The translations under genes were made by a program, and so were the position numbers. The notes beneath the pieces were generated by a model that saw only the letters and a list, made by a program, of their open reading frames with translations, was not told the origin of the DNA and did not search any database. This document shows positions 1-8,643 of a stretch of DNA of 38,312 nucleotides, piece by piece. How positions within the stretch are numbered: position 1 is the stretch's first letter; every line of letters starts with the position of its first letter. The stretch spans positions 1 through 38,312 of the forward strand of contig JALFSW010000052.1 of the NCBI GenBank assembly GCA_022779305.1. The letters are read 5' to 3'. This stretch comes from Prevotella sp. Lineage in GTDB: Bacteria; Bacteroidota; Bacteroidia; Bacteroidales; Bacteroidaceae.

Positions 1-1232
1 AGCAAGGTTGCTCCTTTGGGAAATTTCAACAAGTCGCCCTTAGGTGTGAACACATAGATTTCCTTTTCATAGAGATCAAGTTTGAATTGATCCATCACCT
101 CGAGGTTGTCGCCTGCCTCAAGAGCTGTCCGGATGTCGGCAAGCCACGTGTCCATGCTCCCTTCTGCTTTTACCCCTTTGTAGCGCCAGTGGGCAGCCAA
201 CCCATGTTCGGCAATTTCGTCCATTCTTTCTGATCGGATTTGCACCTCCACCCATTTCTTGTCGGGACCCAAAACGGTGATGTGCAAACATTCATAACCA
301 TTCGATTTGGGTACAGAAATCCAGTCGCGCAATCTTTTAGGATTGGGTTGATACATATCGGTTACTATCGAATAGGTTTGCCAACATTGCATTTTTTCTT
401 TTTCTTCTGGCGTGTCGAGAATGATGCGAATGGCAAAAAGGTCGTATATCTTCTCAAAACCACATTTCTGTTTCTTCATTTTTTGCCAGATGGAATGAAT
501 GGATTTGGTTCGTCCTTTGATGTGAAACTTCAATCCAGCACGCAGGAGTTCTTGGCGAAGTGGCTCAATGAATTGTGTGATGTAGGCATCGCGTGCAGCC
601 TTGGTTTCGTTGAGCTTTTCTTTAATAAAATAGTAGGCATCATGCTCAAGATATTTAAGCGAGAGATCTTCCAGCTCGCTTTTAAGTTGGTACAATCCGA
701 GTTTATGGGCAAGTGGGGCATAGAGATAACTTGCCTCTTCAGAAACTTCACGACGGGCATCAAGGTTGGGCGTGTCTTTGATTTGTCGCATGATGTTCAC
801 CCGCTTTGCAATCATGATGAGCACCACTCGCATGTCTTCTGCAAACGAGAGCAAAAGATTTCGGAAGTTTTCGCTCCCGATGGTCGTATTCACTTTGTAA
901 AGTTGTTCGATGCGCAACAGACCACCGATGATCGTTTCCACACCTTTACCATAATGTTGGGCAATGTCGCTGATGGTGAGGTGTTCTGTTTCCACACTGT
1001 CATAAAGCAAAATTGCCAATACTGGGTCGCGTTTCAGACCAATGTCTTTTGCTGCAATGATGGCTGTTTGAAGCGCACAGATCAAGCGATTTAAGCCAAA
1101 AACATTATTTTGAGTTTGCTTGTCGGCGTCCATTGCTGTGAAATGTTCGAATAGTTTTTTTTCGTCGTCGGACGAAAGACTGTCTTTGAGATAAACTTTC
1201 AATTCTTCAAACAATAATCTTATCTTTTCCAT
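1..1232 (-). CDS. relA: RelA/SpoT-family (p)ppGpp synthetase, 5' part (runs off left edge)
   Basis: About 410 residues are visible; the C-terminus lies beyond position 1. The protein makes the stringent-response alarmone (p)ppGpp from ATP and GTP/GDP. The synthetase domain (about residues 215-345) is clear: YDLFAIR with catalytic Asp264, then GYECLH, then VEVQIR with Glu329, then EHGLAAHWRYKG. A TGS domain begins near residue 388 (EIYVFTPKGDLLKFP). The N-terminal HD hydrolase region is degenerate: the metal-binding HD pair appears as LLYDSVE (Tyr77-Asp78), and the usual upstream G-PYI-HP segment is missing. It is therefore probably a synthetase-only, RelA-like enzyme (inference). The start ATG has an AAGGAG ribosome site about 9 nt upstream and a consensus Bacteroidetes promoter behind it. 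It is divergent from the DUF4301 gene. Family assignment is firm; the choice of relA over other RSH names is less so. Confidence 0.9.
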   Translation of the reverse strand, partial: MEKIRLLFEELKVYLKDSLSSDDEKKLFEHFTAMDADKQTQNNVFGLNRLICALQTAIIAAKDIGLKRDPVLAILLYDSVETEHLTISDIAQHYGKGVETIIGGLLRIEQLYKVNTTIGSENFRNLLLSFAEDMRVVLIMIAKRVNIMRQIKDTPNLDARREVSEEASYLYAPLAHKLGLYQLKSELEDLSLKYLEHDAYYFIKEKLNETKAARDAYITQFIEPLRQELLRAGLKFHIKGRTKSIHSIWQKMKKQKCGFEKIYDLFAIRIILDTPEEKEKMQCWQTYSIVTDMYQPNPKRLRDWISVPKSNGYECLHITVLGPDKKWVEVQIRSERMDEIAEHGLAAHWRYKGVKAEGSMDTWLADIRTALEAGDNLEVMDQFKLDLYEKEIYVFTPKGDLLKFPKGATL

Positions 1233-1288
1233 TGCTTTATTCTCCTTTATACAAATATCCCCAGTGAAAGAGCGACCCTTTCTGAAGA

Positions 1289-1316
1289 CAAAGGTACAAA
1301 AAAACTTAGAAAGCAA
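1289..1316 (-). promoter_or_regulatory. Bacteroidetes-type promoter of the relA-like gene
   Basis: On the minus strand a -7 box TACCTTTG (1296 to 1289) is preceded 17 nt upstream by TTG (1316-1314). This fits the TTTG/TAnnTTTG pattern of the Bacteroidetes primary sigma factor, with slightly short spacing. It lies about 57 nt upstream of the start codon. Confidence 0.5.
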
Positions 1317-1338
1317 TGAGTATTTAAGAAAAAGTAAG

Positions 1339-1346
1339 TATATTTG
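1339..1346 (+). promoter_or_regulatory. Candidate -7 box for the DUF4301 gene
   Basis: TATATTTG matches TAnnTTTG in the divergent intergenic region. No convincing -33 element is present, and the implied leader is about 130 nt, so the assignment is tentative. Confidence 0.3.
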
Positions 1347-1486
1347 TACCAACCAATCATTAAATATACGTTTTCCTTCAAAGCGAAAGTCTATGTGGCT
1401 CGAATTGTCATCAAGAGGCAACACGCCCGAAGCATGGCCAACGCACAAAGCGGAAGAAAATTAAGGATAATAAAAACCATTACACT

Positions 1487-3007
1487 ATGCTTACAAATCA
1501 AGATCTTCATCAACTCAGCGAAAAAGGTATTTCACAGGAAACTTTCCTGCGCCAAATTGAGTGTTTCAAACAAGGCTTTCCCTATTTGCACATAGAAAAA
1601 GCTGCCACCGTTTCTTCAGGCATTATGCGCCCCTCTGATGATATGTGTGAGGCATACATCGCTCGTTGGAATTCCTACAAGCAAGCGGGGAAAAAGATTG
1701 TGAAGTTTGTGCCAGCCTCGGGAGCTGCCAGTCGAATGTTTAAAGACCTTTTTGGTTTTCTCGAAGCCGATTACACCGAACCCCAAACCGACTTTGAACG
1801 TTTCTTTTTCAATCATCTTGATCGTTTTGCTTTCAAATCACAGTTGGAGGAAACTTGCCAAAATCTCCACGGAGAAAAAACCGACACGCTCATCGCCAAG
1901 GGTAACTATAAAGCCATTGTAGCCGCCTTGCTCCAAACCGAAGGACTGAACTACGGACAACTGCCCAAAGGTTTGCTCGCCTTTCATCAATATGCTGATA
2001 GTATTCGCACTGCCATGGAGGAACATCTTGTTGAAGCCGCACTCTATGCAGGAAGCGAAGGCAAAGCAAAGGTGCATTTCACCGTTTCTGCCGAACATCT
2101 TGATCTCTTCCGCTTACAGGCAGAAAGGGTGAGAGAAAAGTATGAAGCGGCATTCAACTTGTCATTCGACATCAGTTTTTCGCTTCAAAAACCATCCACA
2201 GACACCGTCGCAGCCAACGCCGACAACACCCCTTTCAGAAACGAAGATGGTACATTGCTTTTCCGTCCGGGCGGACATGGCGCATTGATAGAAAATCTGA
2301 ACGACATCGATGCCGATATTGTTTTTGTGAAAAACATTGACAATGTGGTGCCCGATAGGCTCAAAGCCGAAACCACACGATGGAAACAAATCCTTGCCGG
2401 GATGTTGGTTGATTTGCAGGAGAAAGTTACTGCCTATGTGGAAAAGCTCACCGCCCCATCTCAAACAAGGGAAGAACTTACCGAAATGTTGCATTTTTTG
2501 GAAACCGAACTATCTTGTCGAAATCCAGCCACTGCAGAAATGAGTGATGAAACGTTAGCAACCTATTTGCGCAAGAAATTCCATCGTCCGATGCGTGTTT
2601 GCGGAATGGTGCGCAACAGTGGTGAACCTGGTGGTGGTCCGTTCTTTGCGCAGAATGCCGATGGCAGTGTGAGCCTGCAAATTTTGGAAAGTTCGCAGAT
2701 CAACAAGCATGACGAAACAGCCGTTCGGATGTTCAGCGAAGGAACACATTTTAACCCCGTTGATTTGGTTTGTGCATTGAAAGATACACACGGAACTCCC
2801 TATCATCTGCCCGATTATGTGGATGCGTCTACGGGCTTTATTAGTAGCAAGTCGAAAAACGGCAGAGAATTGAAAGCCTTAGAGCTGCCAGGACTTTGGA
2901 ATGGTGCGATGAGCGATTGGAACACCATTTTTGTGGAAGTGCCAGCTATCACATTCAATCCTGTGAAAACCGTCAACGATTTGTTGCGTGACGAACACAA
3001 AGCATAA
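1487..3007 (+). CDS. DUF4301 family protein, function unknown
   Basis: 506 residues. It resembles the DUF4301 family, which I know only from Bacteroidetes and which has no assigned reaction. Recognisable blocks are KIVKFVPASGAASRMFKDL (about residues 67-85) and RPGGHGALIENLNDIDADIVF followed by KNIDNVVPD (about 255-285). The glycine-rich GGHGAL block and the DADI/KNIDN pattern recall nucleotide-sugar transferase folds, but that is only an impression. No signal peptide or membrane segment is seen, so it is probably cytoplasmic. The upstream Shine-Dalgarno is weak (ATTACACT before ATG), as is common in this phylum. It stands alone: the divergent relA-like gene lies to the left and a strong terminator follows. 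Confidence 0.75.
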   Translation: MLTNQDLHQLSEKGISQETFLRQIECFKQGFPYLHIEKAATVSSGIMRPSDDMCEAYIARWNSYKQAGKKIVKFVPASGAASRMFKDLFGFLEADYTEPQTDFERFFFNHLDRFAFKSQLEETCQNLHGEKTDTLIAKGNYKAIVAALLQTEGLNYGQLPKGLLAFHQYADSIRTAMEEHLVEAALYAGSEGKAKVHFTVSAEHLDLFRLQAERVREKYEAAFNLSFDISFSLQKPSTDTVAANADNTPFRNEDGTLLFRPGGHGALIENLNDIDADIVFVKNIDNVVPDRLKAETTRWKQILAGMLVDLQEKVTAYVEKLTAPSQTREELTEMLHFLETELSCRNPATAEMSDETLATYLRKKFHRPMRVCGMVRNSGEPGGGPFFAQNADGSVSLQILESSQINKHDETAVRMFSEGTHFNPVDLVCALKDTHGTPYHLPDYVDASTGFISSKSKNGRELKALELPGLWNGAMSDWNTIFVEVPAITFNPVKTVNDLLRDEHKA

Positions 3008-3081
3008 CCGCTTTCTTTGAACTGATATATAAAACAAATTATTACTGTTCAATAAAACTTTTGTTAATATTAACAATTAGG

Positions 3082-3114
3082 GACTGATACTTCTCACGAG
3101 GTATCAGTCTTTTT
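3082..3114 (+). terminator. Intrinsic terminator after the DUF4301 gene
   Basis: A perfect 9-bp stem GACTGATAC / GTATCAGTC with a 10-nt loop (TTCTCACGAG) is followed by TTTTT. It insulates the CRISPR-Cas operon from the upstream gene. Confidence 0.85.
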
Positions 3115-3117
3115 GAT

Positions 3118-3125
3118 TATCTTTG
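3118..3125 (+). promoter_or_regulatory. Candidate -7 box upstream of cas12a
   Basis: TATCTTTG matches TAnnTTTG and lies directly after the terminator U-tract, 168 nt before the cas12a start. No good -33 element is visible. If used, the transcript would carry both copies of the dispersed inverted-repeat element in its 5' leader. Confidence 0.3.
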
Positions 3126-3151
3126 TTTTTGGAAAAATATATGAGCAAAGA

Positions 3152-3176
3152 TAACCCCAAACCGGTCATTAGACCG
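3152..3176 (+). repeat. Dispersed intergenic inverted-repeat element, copy 1
   Basis: AACCCCAAAC followed by the hairpin core CGGTC-ATTA-GACCG (3163-3176). It is one of eight related copies in the window and lies between the terminator and cas12a. Confidence 0.7.
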
Positions 3177-3230
3177 CTACATCTGTGATAAAACGCTGAA
3201 CAACCTGTACAGACAAATAGATGCAAGCAA

Positions 3231-3257
3231 TTTGGTCTCTAATGATCAAATTGGGTT
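3231..3257 (-). repeat. Dispersed intergenic inverted-repeat element, copy 2 (inverted)
   Basis: Read on the minus strand it gives AACCCAATTTGATCATTAGAG then ACC, the same family in opposite orientation to the copy 55 nt upstream. It ends about 35 nt before the cas12a start codon. Confidence 0.65.
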
Positions 3258-3292
3258 TAAGTATAAAGTAATAATTTAAAAACAAGAAAAAT

Positions 3293-6200
3293 ATGATACG
3301 AAAATTTGACGACTTCATTCATCTGTATTCTTTATCAAAGACTTTGCGTTTTGAGGCAAGACCAATAGGCGAAACGCTACACCATTTCATTAACAACGGT
3401 CTGTTGGAACGTGATGAGCACAGAGCCGAAAGCTATGTGAAAGTGAAGAAATTGATAGATGAGTATCACAAGGCTTTTATTGATAGAGTGTTGAATGATG
3501 GTGCCCTAAATTACGAGGACAAGGGAGAATGTGATTCCTTGACGGAATACTATGCCCTTTACTCAACCCAAAAGAGAGATGAGGCAACACAAAAACATTT
3601 CAAAGAAACACAACAGCATCTTAGAAATCAGCTTGTAAAGAAACTTACTGATGGCGATGCTTACAAACACCTGTTTGGCAAAGAACTTATAGAGTCTTAC
3701 AAAGACAAAGAGAATAAGAACAAACTTATCGAAGCAGACTTGGTGCAATTTATCAACGCTGCCAACCCAGAGCAACTACTTTCCCTCAGCAAGAATGAAG
3801 CTAAAGATTTGGTTCAGGAATTTTGCGGCTTCACGACGTATTTTGGAGGCTTCCATCAGAATAGACAAAACATGTATTCTGCTGAAGAGAAATCTACAGG
3901 TATTGCCTATAGACTTATCAATGAAAATCTCCCAAAGTTTATAGACAACATGGAGAGCTTTAAGAAGATTGCTGCCATACCAGAAATGGAAGATAACCTG
4001 AAACAACTATATGCAAATTTTGCCGAATACTTGAACGTTGAGAACATCCATGAAATGTTCCAATTAGACTATTACAATTTGCTTCTTACGCAAAAACAAA
4101 TTGATGTATATAATGCCATCATCGGTGGAAAAACCGACAATGAGCATAAAGAAAAGATCAAGGGTATCAATGAATATGTCAATCTGTACAACCAAACACA
4201 TAAGGACGCAAAATTACCTAAGCTCAAAGTCCTATTCAAACAAATTCTCAGTGACAGGAATGCTATTTCATGGTTACCAGAAGAGTTTAAGGATGATCAA
4301 GAAGCACTGAATGCAATCAAGGATTGTTATGCCCGTCTTTCTGAGAATGTTTTGGGAGATAAGATTCTTAAAGAATTACTATGTTCTTTGGCAGAGTATG
4401 ATACCAAAGGCATTTTCCTCCGCAATGATTTGCAGCTGACAGACATATCACAGAAGATGTTTGGAAACTGGAGTGTCATCCCCAATGCTATCAAGAATGA
4501 TATTAAAGATGTTGCACCAGCTAAAAAACGCAAAGAATCAGAAGAGGATTACGAAAAGAGAATCGACAACTTGTTTAAAAAGCAAGATAGTTTCAGTATC
4601 GACTACATAGACGCTTGCTTGGATAAATTCGTTGATAACAATACTCATACCATAGAAGGCTATTTTGCCACATTAGGTGCAGTAGACACTCAGACTACTC
4701 AGCTTGAAAACATATTTGCACAGATTAAAAATGCATACACAGGCATAGAGTCTTTGCTTAATTCTGCATATCCTGAAGACAAGAATTTGTCTCAAGACAA
4801 AGACAATGTTGCAAAAATCAAACTTTTCCTCGATGCTTTGATGTCTTTAATGCACTTTGTCAAGCCTTTACTTGGTAAGGGAGACGAAAGTAATAAAGAC
4901 GAGAAGTTCTATGGAGATTTTACTTTACTGTGGACAGAATTGGAGACCGTCGTACCTTTATATAATATGGTGCGCAATTATATGACACGCAAACCATATT
5001 CCAATAGCAAGATAAAGCTCAATTTTGACAATTCACAGCTATTAGGAGGATGGGATGCCAACAAAGAGAAAGATTACGCATCCATCCTTTTGCGTCGTGA
5101 CGGGAAGTACTACTTGGCTATCATGGACAAGGATTCGAAGAAGCTCTTAGGAAAGAGTATGCCATCTGAAGGAGAATGCTATGAGAAGATGGTTTACAAG
5201 CTCTTGCCAGGAGCCAACAAAATGCTCCCTAAAGTTTTCTTTGCTAAGTCACGAATTGAAGACTTTAAACCAAGCGAGCAACTTTTAGAAAACTACAGCA
5301 AGGACACACACAAGAAGGGAAAGAATTTTAGCATTTCTGATTGCCATGCGCTTATAGACTACTTTAAGCAGTCTATAAACAAACACGAAGACTGGAAAAA
5401 CTTTGATTTCAACTTCTCTGAGACTTCCACCTATGAAGATTTGAGTGGTTTTTACAAAGAAGTTGAACAGCAAGGCTACAAGATAACCTTCACAAATGTC
5501 TCTGTATCTTTCATTGATAAGCTCGTAGAGAAAGGCAAGATGTATCTCTTCCAGATTTACAACAAGGACTTCTCCGAATATAGCAAAGGCACACCTAACA
5601 TGCACACGCTATATTGGAAAGCCTTGTTTGATGATCGCAACTTAAAAGATGTTGTTTATAAACTTAATGGTCAAGGAGAAATGTTCTTCCGCAAGAAGAG
5701 CATCAATTGCAATCATCCTACTCATCCTGCCAATCAACCCATTCAAAACAAGAATAAGGACAACAAGAAGAAGGAGAGTGTGTTTGAGTACGACTTGATT
5801 AAAGACCGCAGATATACCATTGATAAGTTTATTTTTCATGTACCTATTACAATGAATTTCAAGAGTACTGGCACAGAGAACATCAACTTACCTGTAAGAG
5901 AGTATTTGCAAACAAGCAATGATACGCATATCATAGGTATTGACCGAGGTGAACGCCATTTGCTCTATCTTGTCGTTATTGACCCTCAGGGAAATATCGT
6001 TGAACAATACACGCTAAATGACATCGTGAATGAACATAATGGCAATACTTATCGCACCAACTATCACGACTTATTGAATGCTCGTGAAGCAGAACGACAA
6101 AAGGCACGTCAGAGCTGGCAAACCATAGAAAACATCAAGGAACTCAAGGAAGGCTACTTGTCGCAAGTCATCCACAAAATTACACAGCTCATGATCAAAT

Positions 6201-7117
6201 ACCATGCTATTGTTGTTTTGGAAGATTTGAACAAGGGTTTCATGCGTGGTCGCCAAAAGGTGGAAAAGCAAGTTTATCAGAAATTCGAGAAGATGTTGAT
6301 AGACAAGCTGAACTATCTCGTAGACAAAAAGACCGACATTGAAACAACGGGTGGTTTGCTAAACGCATACCAATTAACCAGCAAATTTGAAAGTTTCCAA
6401 AAGTTGAGTAAGCAAAGTGGCTTCCTCTTCTATATCCCAGCATGGAACACATCAAAGATTGATCCTGTCACAGGGTTTGTCAACCTGCTTGATACTCGAT
6501 ATCACAATGTTGATAAGTCAAAAGCGTTCTTTGCCAAGTTCGATTCTATTCGCTACAACAAAGAGAAAGACTGGTTCGAGTTTGCATTGGATTATGATAA
6601 CTTTGGCAATAAAGCCGAGGGAACACGAACAAAATGGACACTCTGCACACAGGGCAAGCGCATCAAGACATTCCGTAATGCCGAGAAGAACTCCCAGTGG
6701 GATGATCAAGAAATTGATTTGACCATTGAGTTTAAACAACTGTTTGCCCATTATGACATTGACATCAATGGAAATCTCAAAGATGCCATATCCAACCAAA
6801 CAGAAAAGACATTCTTTGTTGAGTTGATGCGTCTTTTGAAATTAACCCTACAAATGCGTAACAGCATTACTGGTAAAGAAACCGACTACTTGGTTTCACC
6901 CGTAGCCGATGAAAACGGAAACTTCTATGACAGCTGCACGTGCGACGCTTCACTTCCAAAGAATGCCGATGCCAATGGAGCTTTCAACATTGCCAGAAAG
7001 GGATTGATGCTCATTGAGCAAATCAAGGCATCCGATGATTTGTCTAAATTGAAGTTCGACATCTCAAACAAATCATGGCTCAACTTTGCACAACAAAAGC
7101 CATACAAACATGAATGA
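3293..7117 (+). CDS. cas12a: Cas12a (Cpf1), type V-A CRISPR effector nuclease
   Basis: 1274 residues, normal length for Cas12a. It is a single-protein effector that processes its own pre-crRNA, binds crRNA, recognises a T-rich PAM and cuts double-stranded DNA. The N-terminus (YSLSKTLRFEARPIGET) and REC lobe align by eye with Prevotella and Francisella proteins. PAM-interacting landmarks are TRKPYSNSKIKLNF and GANKMLPKVFF. Pre-crRNA processing residues match FnCas12a H843/K852/K869/F873 as H811/K820/K837/Y841. RuvC residues are D884 (GIDRGER), E977 (VLEDLN) and D1226 (NADANGAFNIA). Nuc residues R1189 (LQMRNS) and D1198 are present. The normally conserved DSR motif after FY is DSC here (C1215), the one odd position. 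The start ATG follows an A-rich leader without a strong Shine-Dalgarno. The 3' end overlaps cas4 by 8 bp. Closest remembered relative is the P. bryantii protein. Confidence 0.97.
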   Translation: MIRKFDDFIHLYSLSKTLRFEARPIGETLHHFINNGLLERDEHRAESYVKVKKLIDEYHKAFIDRVLNDGALNYEDKGECDSLTEYYALYSTQKRDEATQKHFKETQQHLRNQLVKKLTDGDAYKHLFGKELIESYKDKENKNKLIEADLVQFINAANPEQLLSLSKNEAKDLVQEFCGFTTYFGGFHQNRQNMYSAEEKSTGIAYRLINENLPKFIDNMESFKKIAAIPEMEDNLKQLYANFAEYLNVENIHEMFQLDYYNLLLTQKQIDVYNAIIGGKTDNEHKEKIKGINEYVNLYNQTHKDAKLPKLKVLFKQILSDRNAISWLPEEFKDDQEALNAIKDCYARLSENVLGDKILKELLCSLAEYDTKGIFLRNDLQLTDISQKMFGNWSVIPNAIKNDIKDVAPAKKRKESEEDYEKRIDNLFKKQDSFSIDYIDACLDKFVDNNTHTIEGYFATLGAVDTQTTQLENIFAQIKNAYTGIESLLNSAYPEDKNLSQDKDNVAKIKLFLDALMSLMHFVKPLLGKGDESNKDEKFYGDFTLLWTELETVVPLYNMVRNYMTRKPYSNSKIKLNFDNSQLLGGWDANKEKDYASILLRRDGKYYLAIMDKDSKKLLGKSMPSEGECYEKMVYKLLPGANKMLPKVFFAKSRIEDFKPSEQLLENYSKDTHKKGKNFSISDCHALIDYFKQSINKHEDWKNFDFNFSETSTYEDLSGFYKEVEQQGYKITFTNVSVSFIDKLVEKGKMYLFQIYNKDFSEYSKGTPNMHTLYWKALFDDRNLKDVVYKLNGQGEMFFRKKSINCNHPTHPANQPIQNKNKDNKKKESVFEYDLIKDRRYTIDKFIFHVPITMNFKSTGTENINLPVREYLQTSNDTHIIGIDRGERHLLYLVVIDPQGNIVEQYTLNDIVNEHNGNTYRTNYHDLLNAREAERQKARQSWQTIENIKELKEGYLSQVIHKITQLMIKYHAIVVLEDLNKGFMRGRQKVEKQVYQKFEKMLIDKLNYLVDKKTDIETTGGLLNAYQLTSKFESFQKLSKQSGFLFYIPAWNTSKIDPVTGFVNLLDTRYHNVDKSKAFFAKFDSIRYNKEKDWFEFALDYDNFGNKAEGTRTKWTLCTQGKRIKTFRNAEKNSQWDDQEIDLTIEFKQLFAHYDIDINGNLKDAISNQTEKTFFVELMRLLKLTLQMRNSITGKETDYLVSPVADENGNFYDSCTCDASLPKNADANGAFNIARKGLMLIEQIKASDDLSKLKFDISNKSWLNFAQQKPYKHE

Positions 7118-7679
7118 TTACATTCCGCTTTCAACCTTGAATGACTTTACCTTCTGCCCATACTCCATATACCTGCATAGTGTGTATATGGAGGCAGCAG
7201 AAGACATCTACAAAGCCACTCCACAAACCAAAGGCACCATTGCACATCAAGGAGTCGACGAAAAGAAAGGTAGCACTCGCAAGAGCGACATCATGTCGCT
7301 CCCCGTATATAGCGATGAATTTGGCATATCAGGAAAAATTGACATCTATAAACAAGACAAACAGCTCCTGATAGAGCGAAAGAATAACCTAAAGCACATC
7401 TTCCGTGGACAGATTTATCAACTATGGGGACAATACTTCTGTATGAGAGAAATGGGATATGAAGTGGAGAAACTTGCTTTCTATGAAATTTCCACCAACA
7501 AAATGATTGACGTGGAATTACCGGGCGAAACAGATAAACAAGAACTCCTCGGTTTCATTAAGCAATTCAAGGCCTACGACCCATCTTCTACTTCGATAAA
7601 GATAAATCTCAACAAATGCATCCATTGCATCTACTGCAATCTATGTGACAAAACCGAATCTGATAATGTTTACACATAA
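7110..7679 (+). CDS. cas4: Cas4, CRISPR adaptation exonuclease with Fe-S cluster
   Basis: 189 residues from the ATG at 7110, which overlaps the cas12a stop by 8 bp. An in-frame TTG at 7086 is possible but less likely. Cas4 trims and selects prespacers with the correct PAM and hands them to Cas1-Cas2. RecB-like nuclease landmarks are H46, D78 (GKIDIY), E89 and K91 (IERK), and the Q/Y region near 104-109. The iron-sulfur cysteines are C16 (FCPYSIY) and a C-terminal set C170, C173, C176, C179. That is four cysteines where three are usually enough, so one is surplus. The overlap implies translational coupling with the effector, and with cas1-cas2 it forms the acquisition module. Confidence 0.94.
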   Translation: MNDYIPLSTLNDFTFCPYSIYLHSVYMEAAEDIYKATPQTKGTIAHQGVDEKKGSTRKSDIMSLPVYSDEFGISGKIDIYKQDKQLLIERKNNLKHIFRGQIYQLWGQYFCMREMGYEVEKLAFYEISTNKMIDVELPGETDKQELLGFIKQFKAYDPSSTSIKINLNKCIHCIYCNLCDKTESDNVYT

Positions 7680-7689
7680 GGACATAGAC

Positions 7690-8643
7690 ATGAGAACCAT
7701 ATTCGTGGTCAATTGCATTGAGCACCATCGCAGTTTGAGAGTGAACAGTGGCGAACTGATGTTAGAGGAACTTAATGGAGAAAAGAAAAAGACGCTCACC
7801 AAGTTCCCCTTCCAAAAGTTGCTTGCGCTCTTCATCATAGGGCACATCACCGTAACCACTCCCCTTATCGAGAAGTGTAAGAAATACGGAGTGGCTTTAG
7901 TGGTGATGAAACCAAACTTGCGTCCTGTATTCTTTTGGGCAAACTCGGCAGAAGCCAACTATTTGCTCCGAAAAAGACAGTTTGAATTCAAACAAGATGA
8001 TTTGAGCATTGCCAAAGGCATTGTATATAATAAGGTGTTAAATCAAAAAGCATCCTTATTGAAGACAAGGAAGAAAGACGAAGCCACAACAGAAGCCATC
8101 GCCCAATGTGAAGCCGCCCTTAACACTTTGCCCGACATCGATGACTATAATCAGCTGATGGGATTAGAGGGAACCATTGCTAAATCATACTTTACAGCCT
8201 ATTTTCAAAATCAGAATTGGAAAGGAAGACATCCAAGGATAAAAAGCGATGCCTTGAATGTAACTTTGGACATTGGTTATACCATACTTTTCAACTTTCT
8301 TGAATCTTTCATACGAATGTTTGGATTCGACCTCTATGTTGGCGTCTATCATCGGCTGTGGTTCAAGCGCAAATCTCTTGTATGCGATTTGATGGAACCC
8401 TTCAGATGTATCATAGACCATGCAACCTTGCTCGCATTCAACCGCAAACAATTCTCAGAAAAAGATTTTACGCTCATCAAGCAAGAGTATCATCTGAAAT
8501 ATGAGAAATGCGCAGATTATTACAAAGTGTTCTATGATGCACTGATTGCCCACAAAACAGACTTCTTCAAGTTTGTCCAGCAATATTATAGATGTTTCAT
8601 GGGATGCAAGTCCGTAAAAGAATACCCTTTATTTGAATTTTAG
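7690..8643 (+). CDS. cas1: Cas1, CRISPR integrase
   Basis: 317 residues from ATG 7690, chosen because AAGGA lies 8 nt upstream, overlapping the cas4 stop. In-frame GTG 7645 and ATG 7666 are alternatives that would overlap cas4. Cas1 is the metal-dependent integrase that, with Cas2, inserts prespacers at the leader end of the array. The three metal ligands are visible: E160 (GLEGTIAKSYF), H221 (GVYHRLWFKR) and E236 (CDLMEPFRCIID). The size and the LEG...DLMEPFR pattern are those of a complete, presumably active Cas1. It is followed without any gap by cas2. Confidence 0.95.
   Translation: MRTIFVVNCIEHHRSLRVNSGELMLEELNGEKKKTLTKFPFQKLLALFIIGHITVTTPLIEKCKKYGVALVVMKPNLRPVFFWANSAEANYLLRKRQFEFKQDDLSIAKGIVYNKVLNQKASLLKTRKKDEATTEAIAQCEAALNTLPDIDDYNQLMGLEGTIAKSYFTAYFQNQNWKGRHPRIKSDALNVTLDIGYTILFNFLESFIRMFGFDLYVGVYHRLWFKRKSLVCDLMEPFRCIIDHATLLAFNRKQFSEKDFTLIKQEYHLKYEKCADYYKVFYDALIAHKTDFFKFVQQYYRCFMGCKSVKEYPLFEF

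Noticed and set aside
240..1094. 284-codon plus-strand frame at the left end
   Set aside because: It lies wholly inside the relA-like gene on the other strand, which shows clear family motifs; this frame has no recognisable domain.
1264..1595. Short plus-strand frames between the relA-like and DUF4301 genes
   Set aside because: They overlap the promoters and the DUF4301 start, lack a ribosome site and have no recognisable sequence.
3126..3292. A tracrRNA, scoutRNA or stray CRISPR repeat near the cas12a promoter region
   Set aside because: I looked for matches to the repeat's TCTACTATTGTAGA end outside the array and saw none. Cas12a does not require a tracrRNA.
7645..7689. Upstream GTG/ATG starts for cas1
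   Set aside because: They would overlap cas4 by 14-35 bp, and the ATG at 7690 has the better-placed AAGGA and a typical Cas1 N-terminus. They are not excluded.
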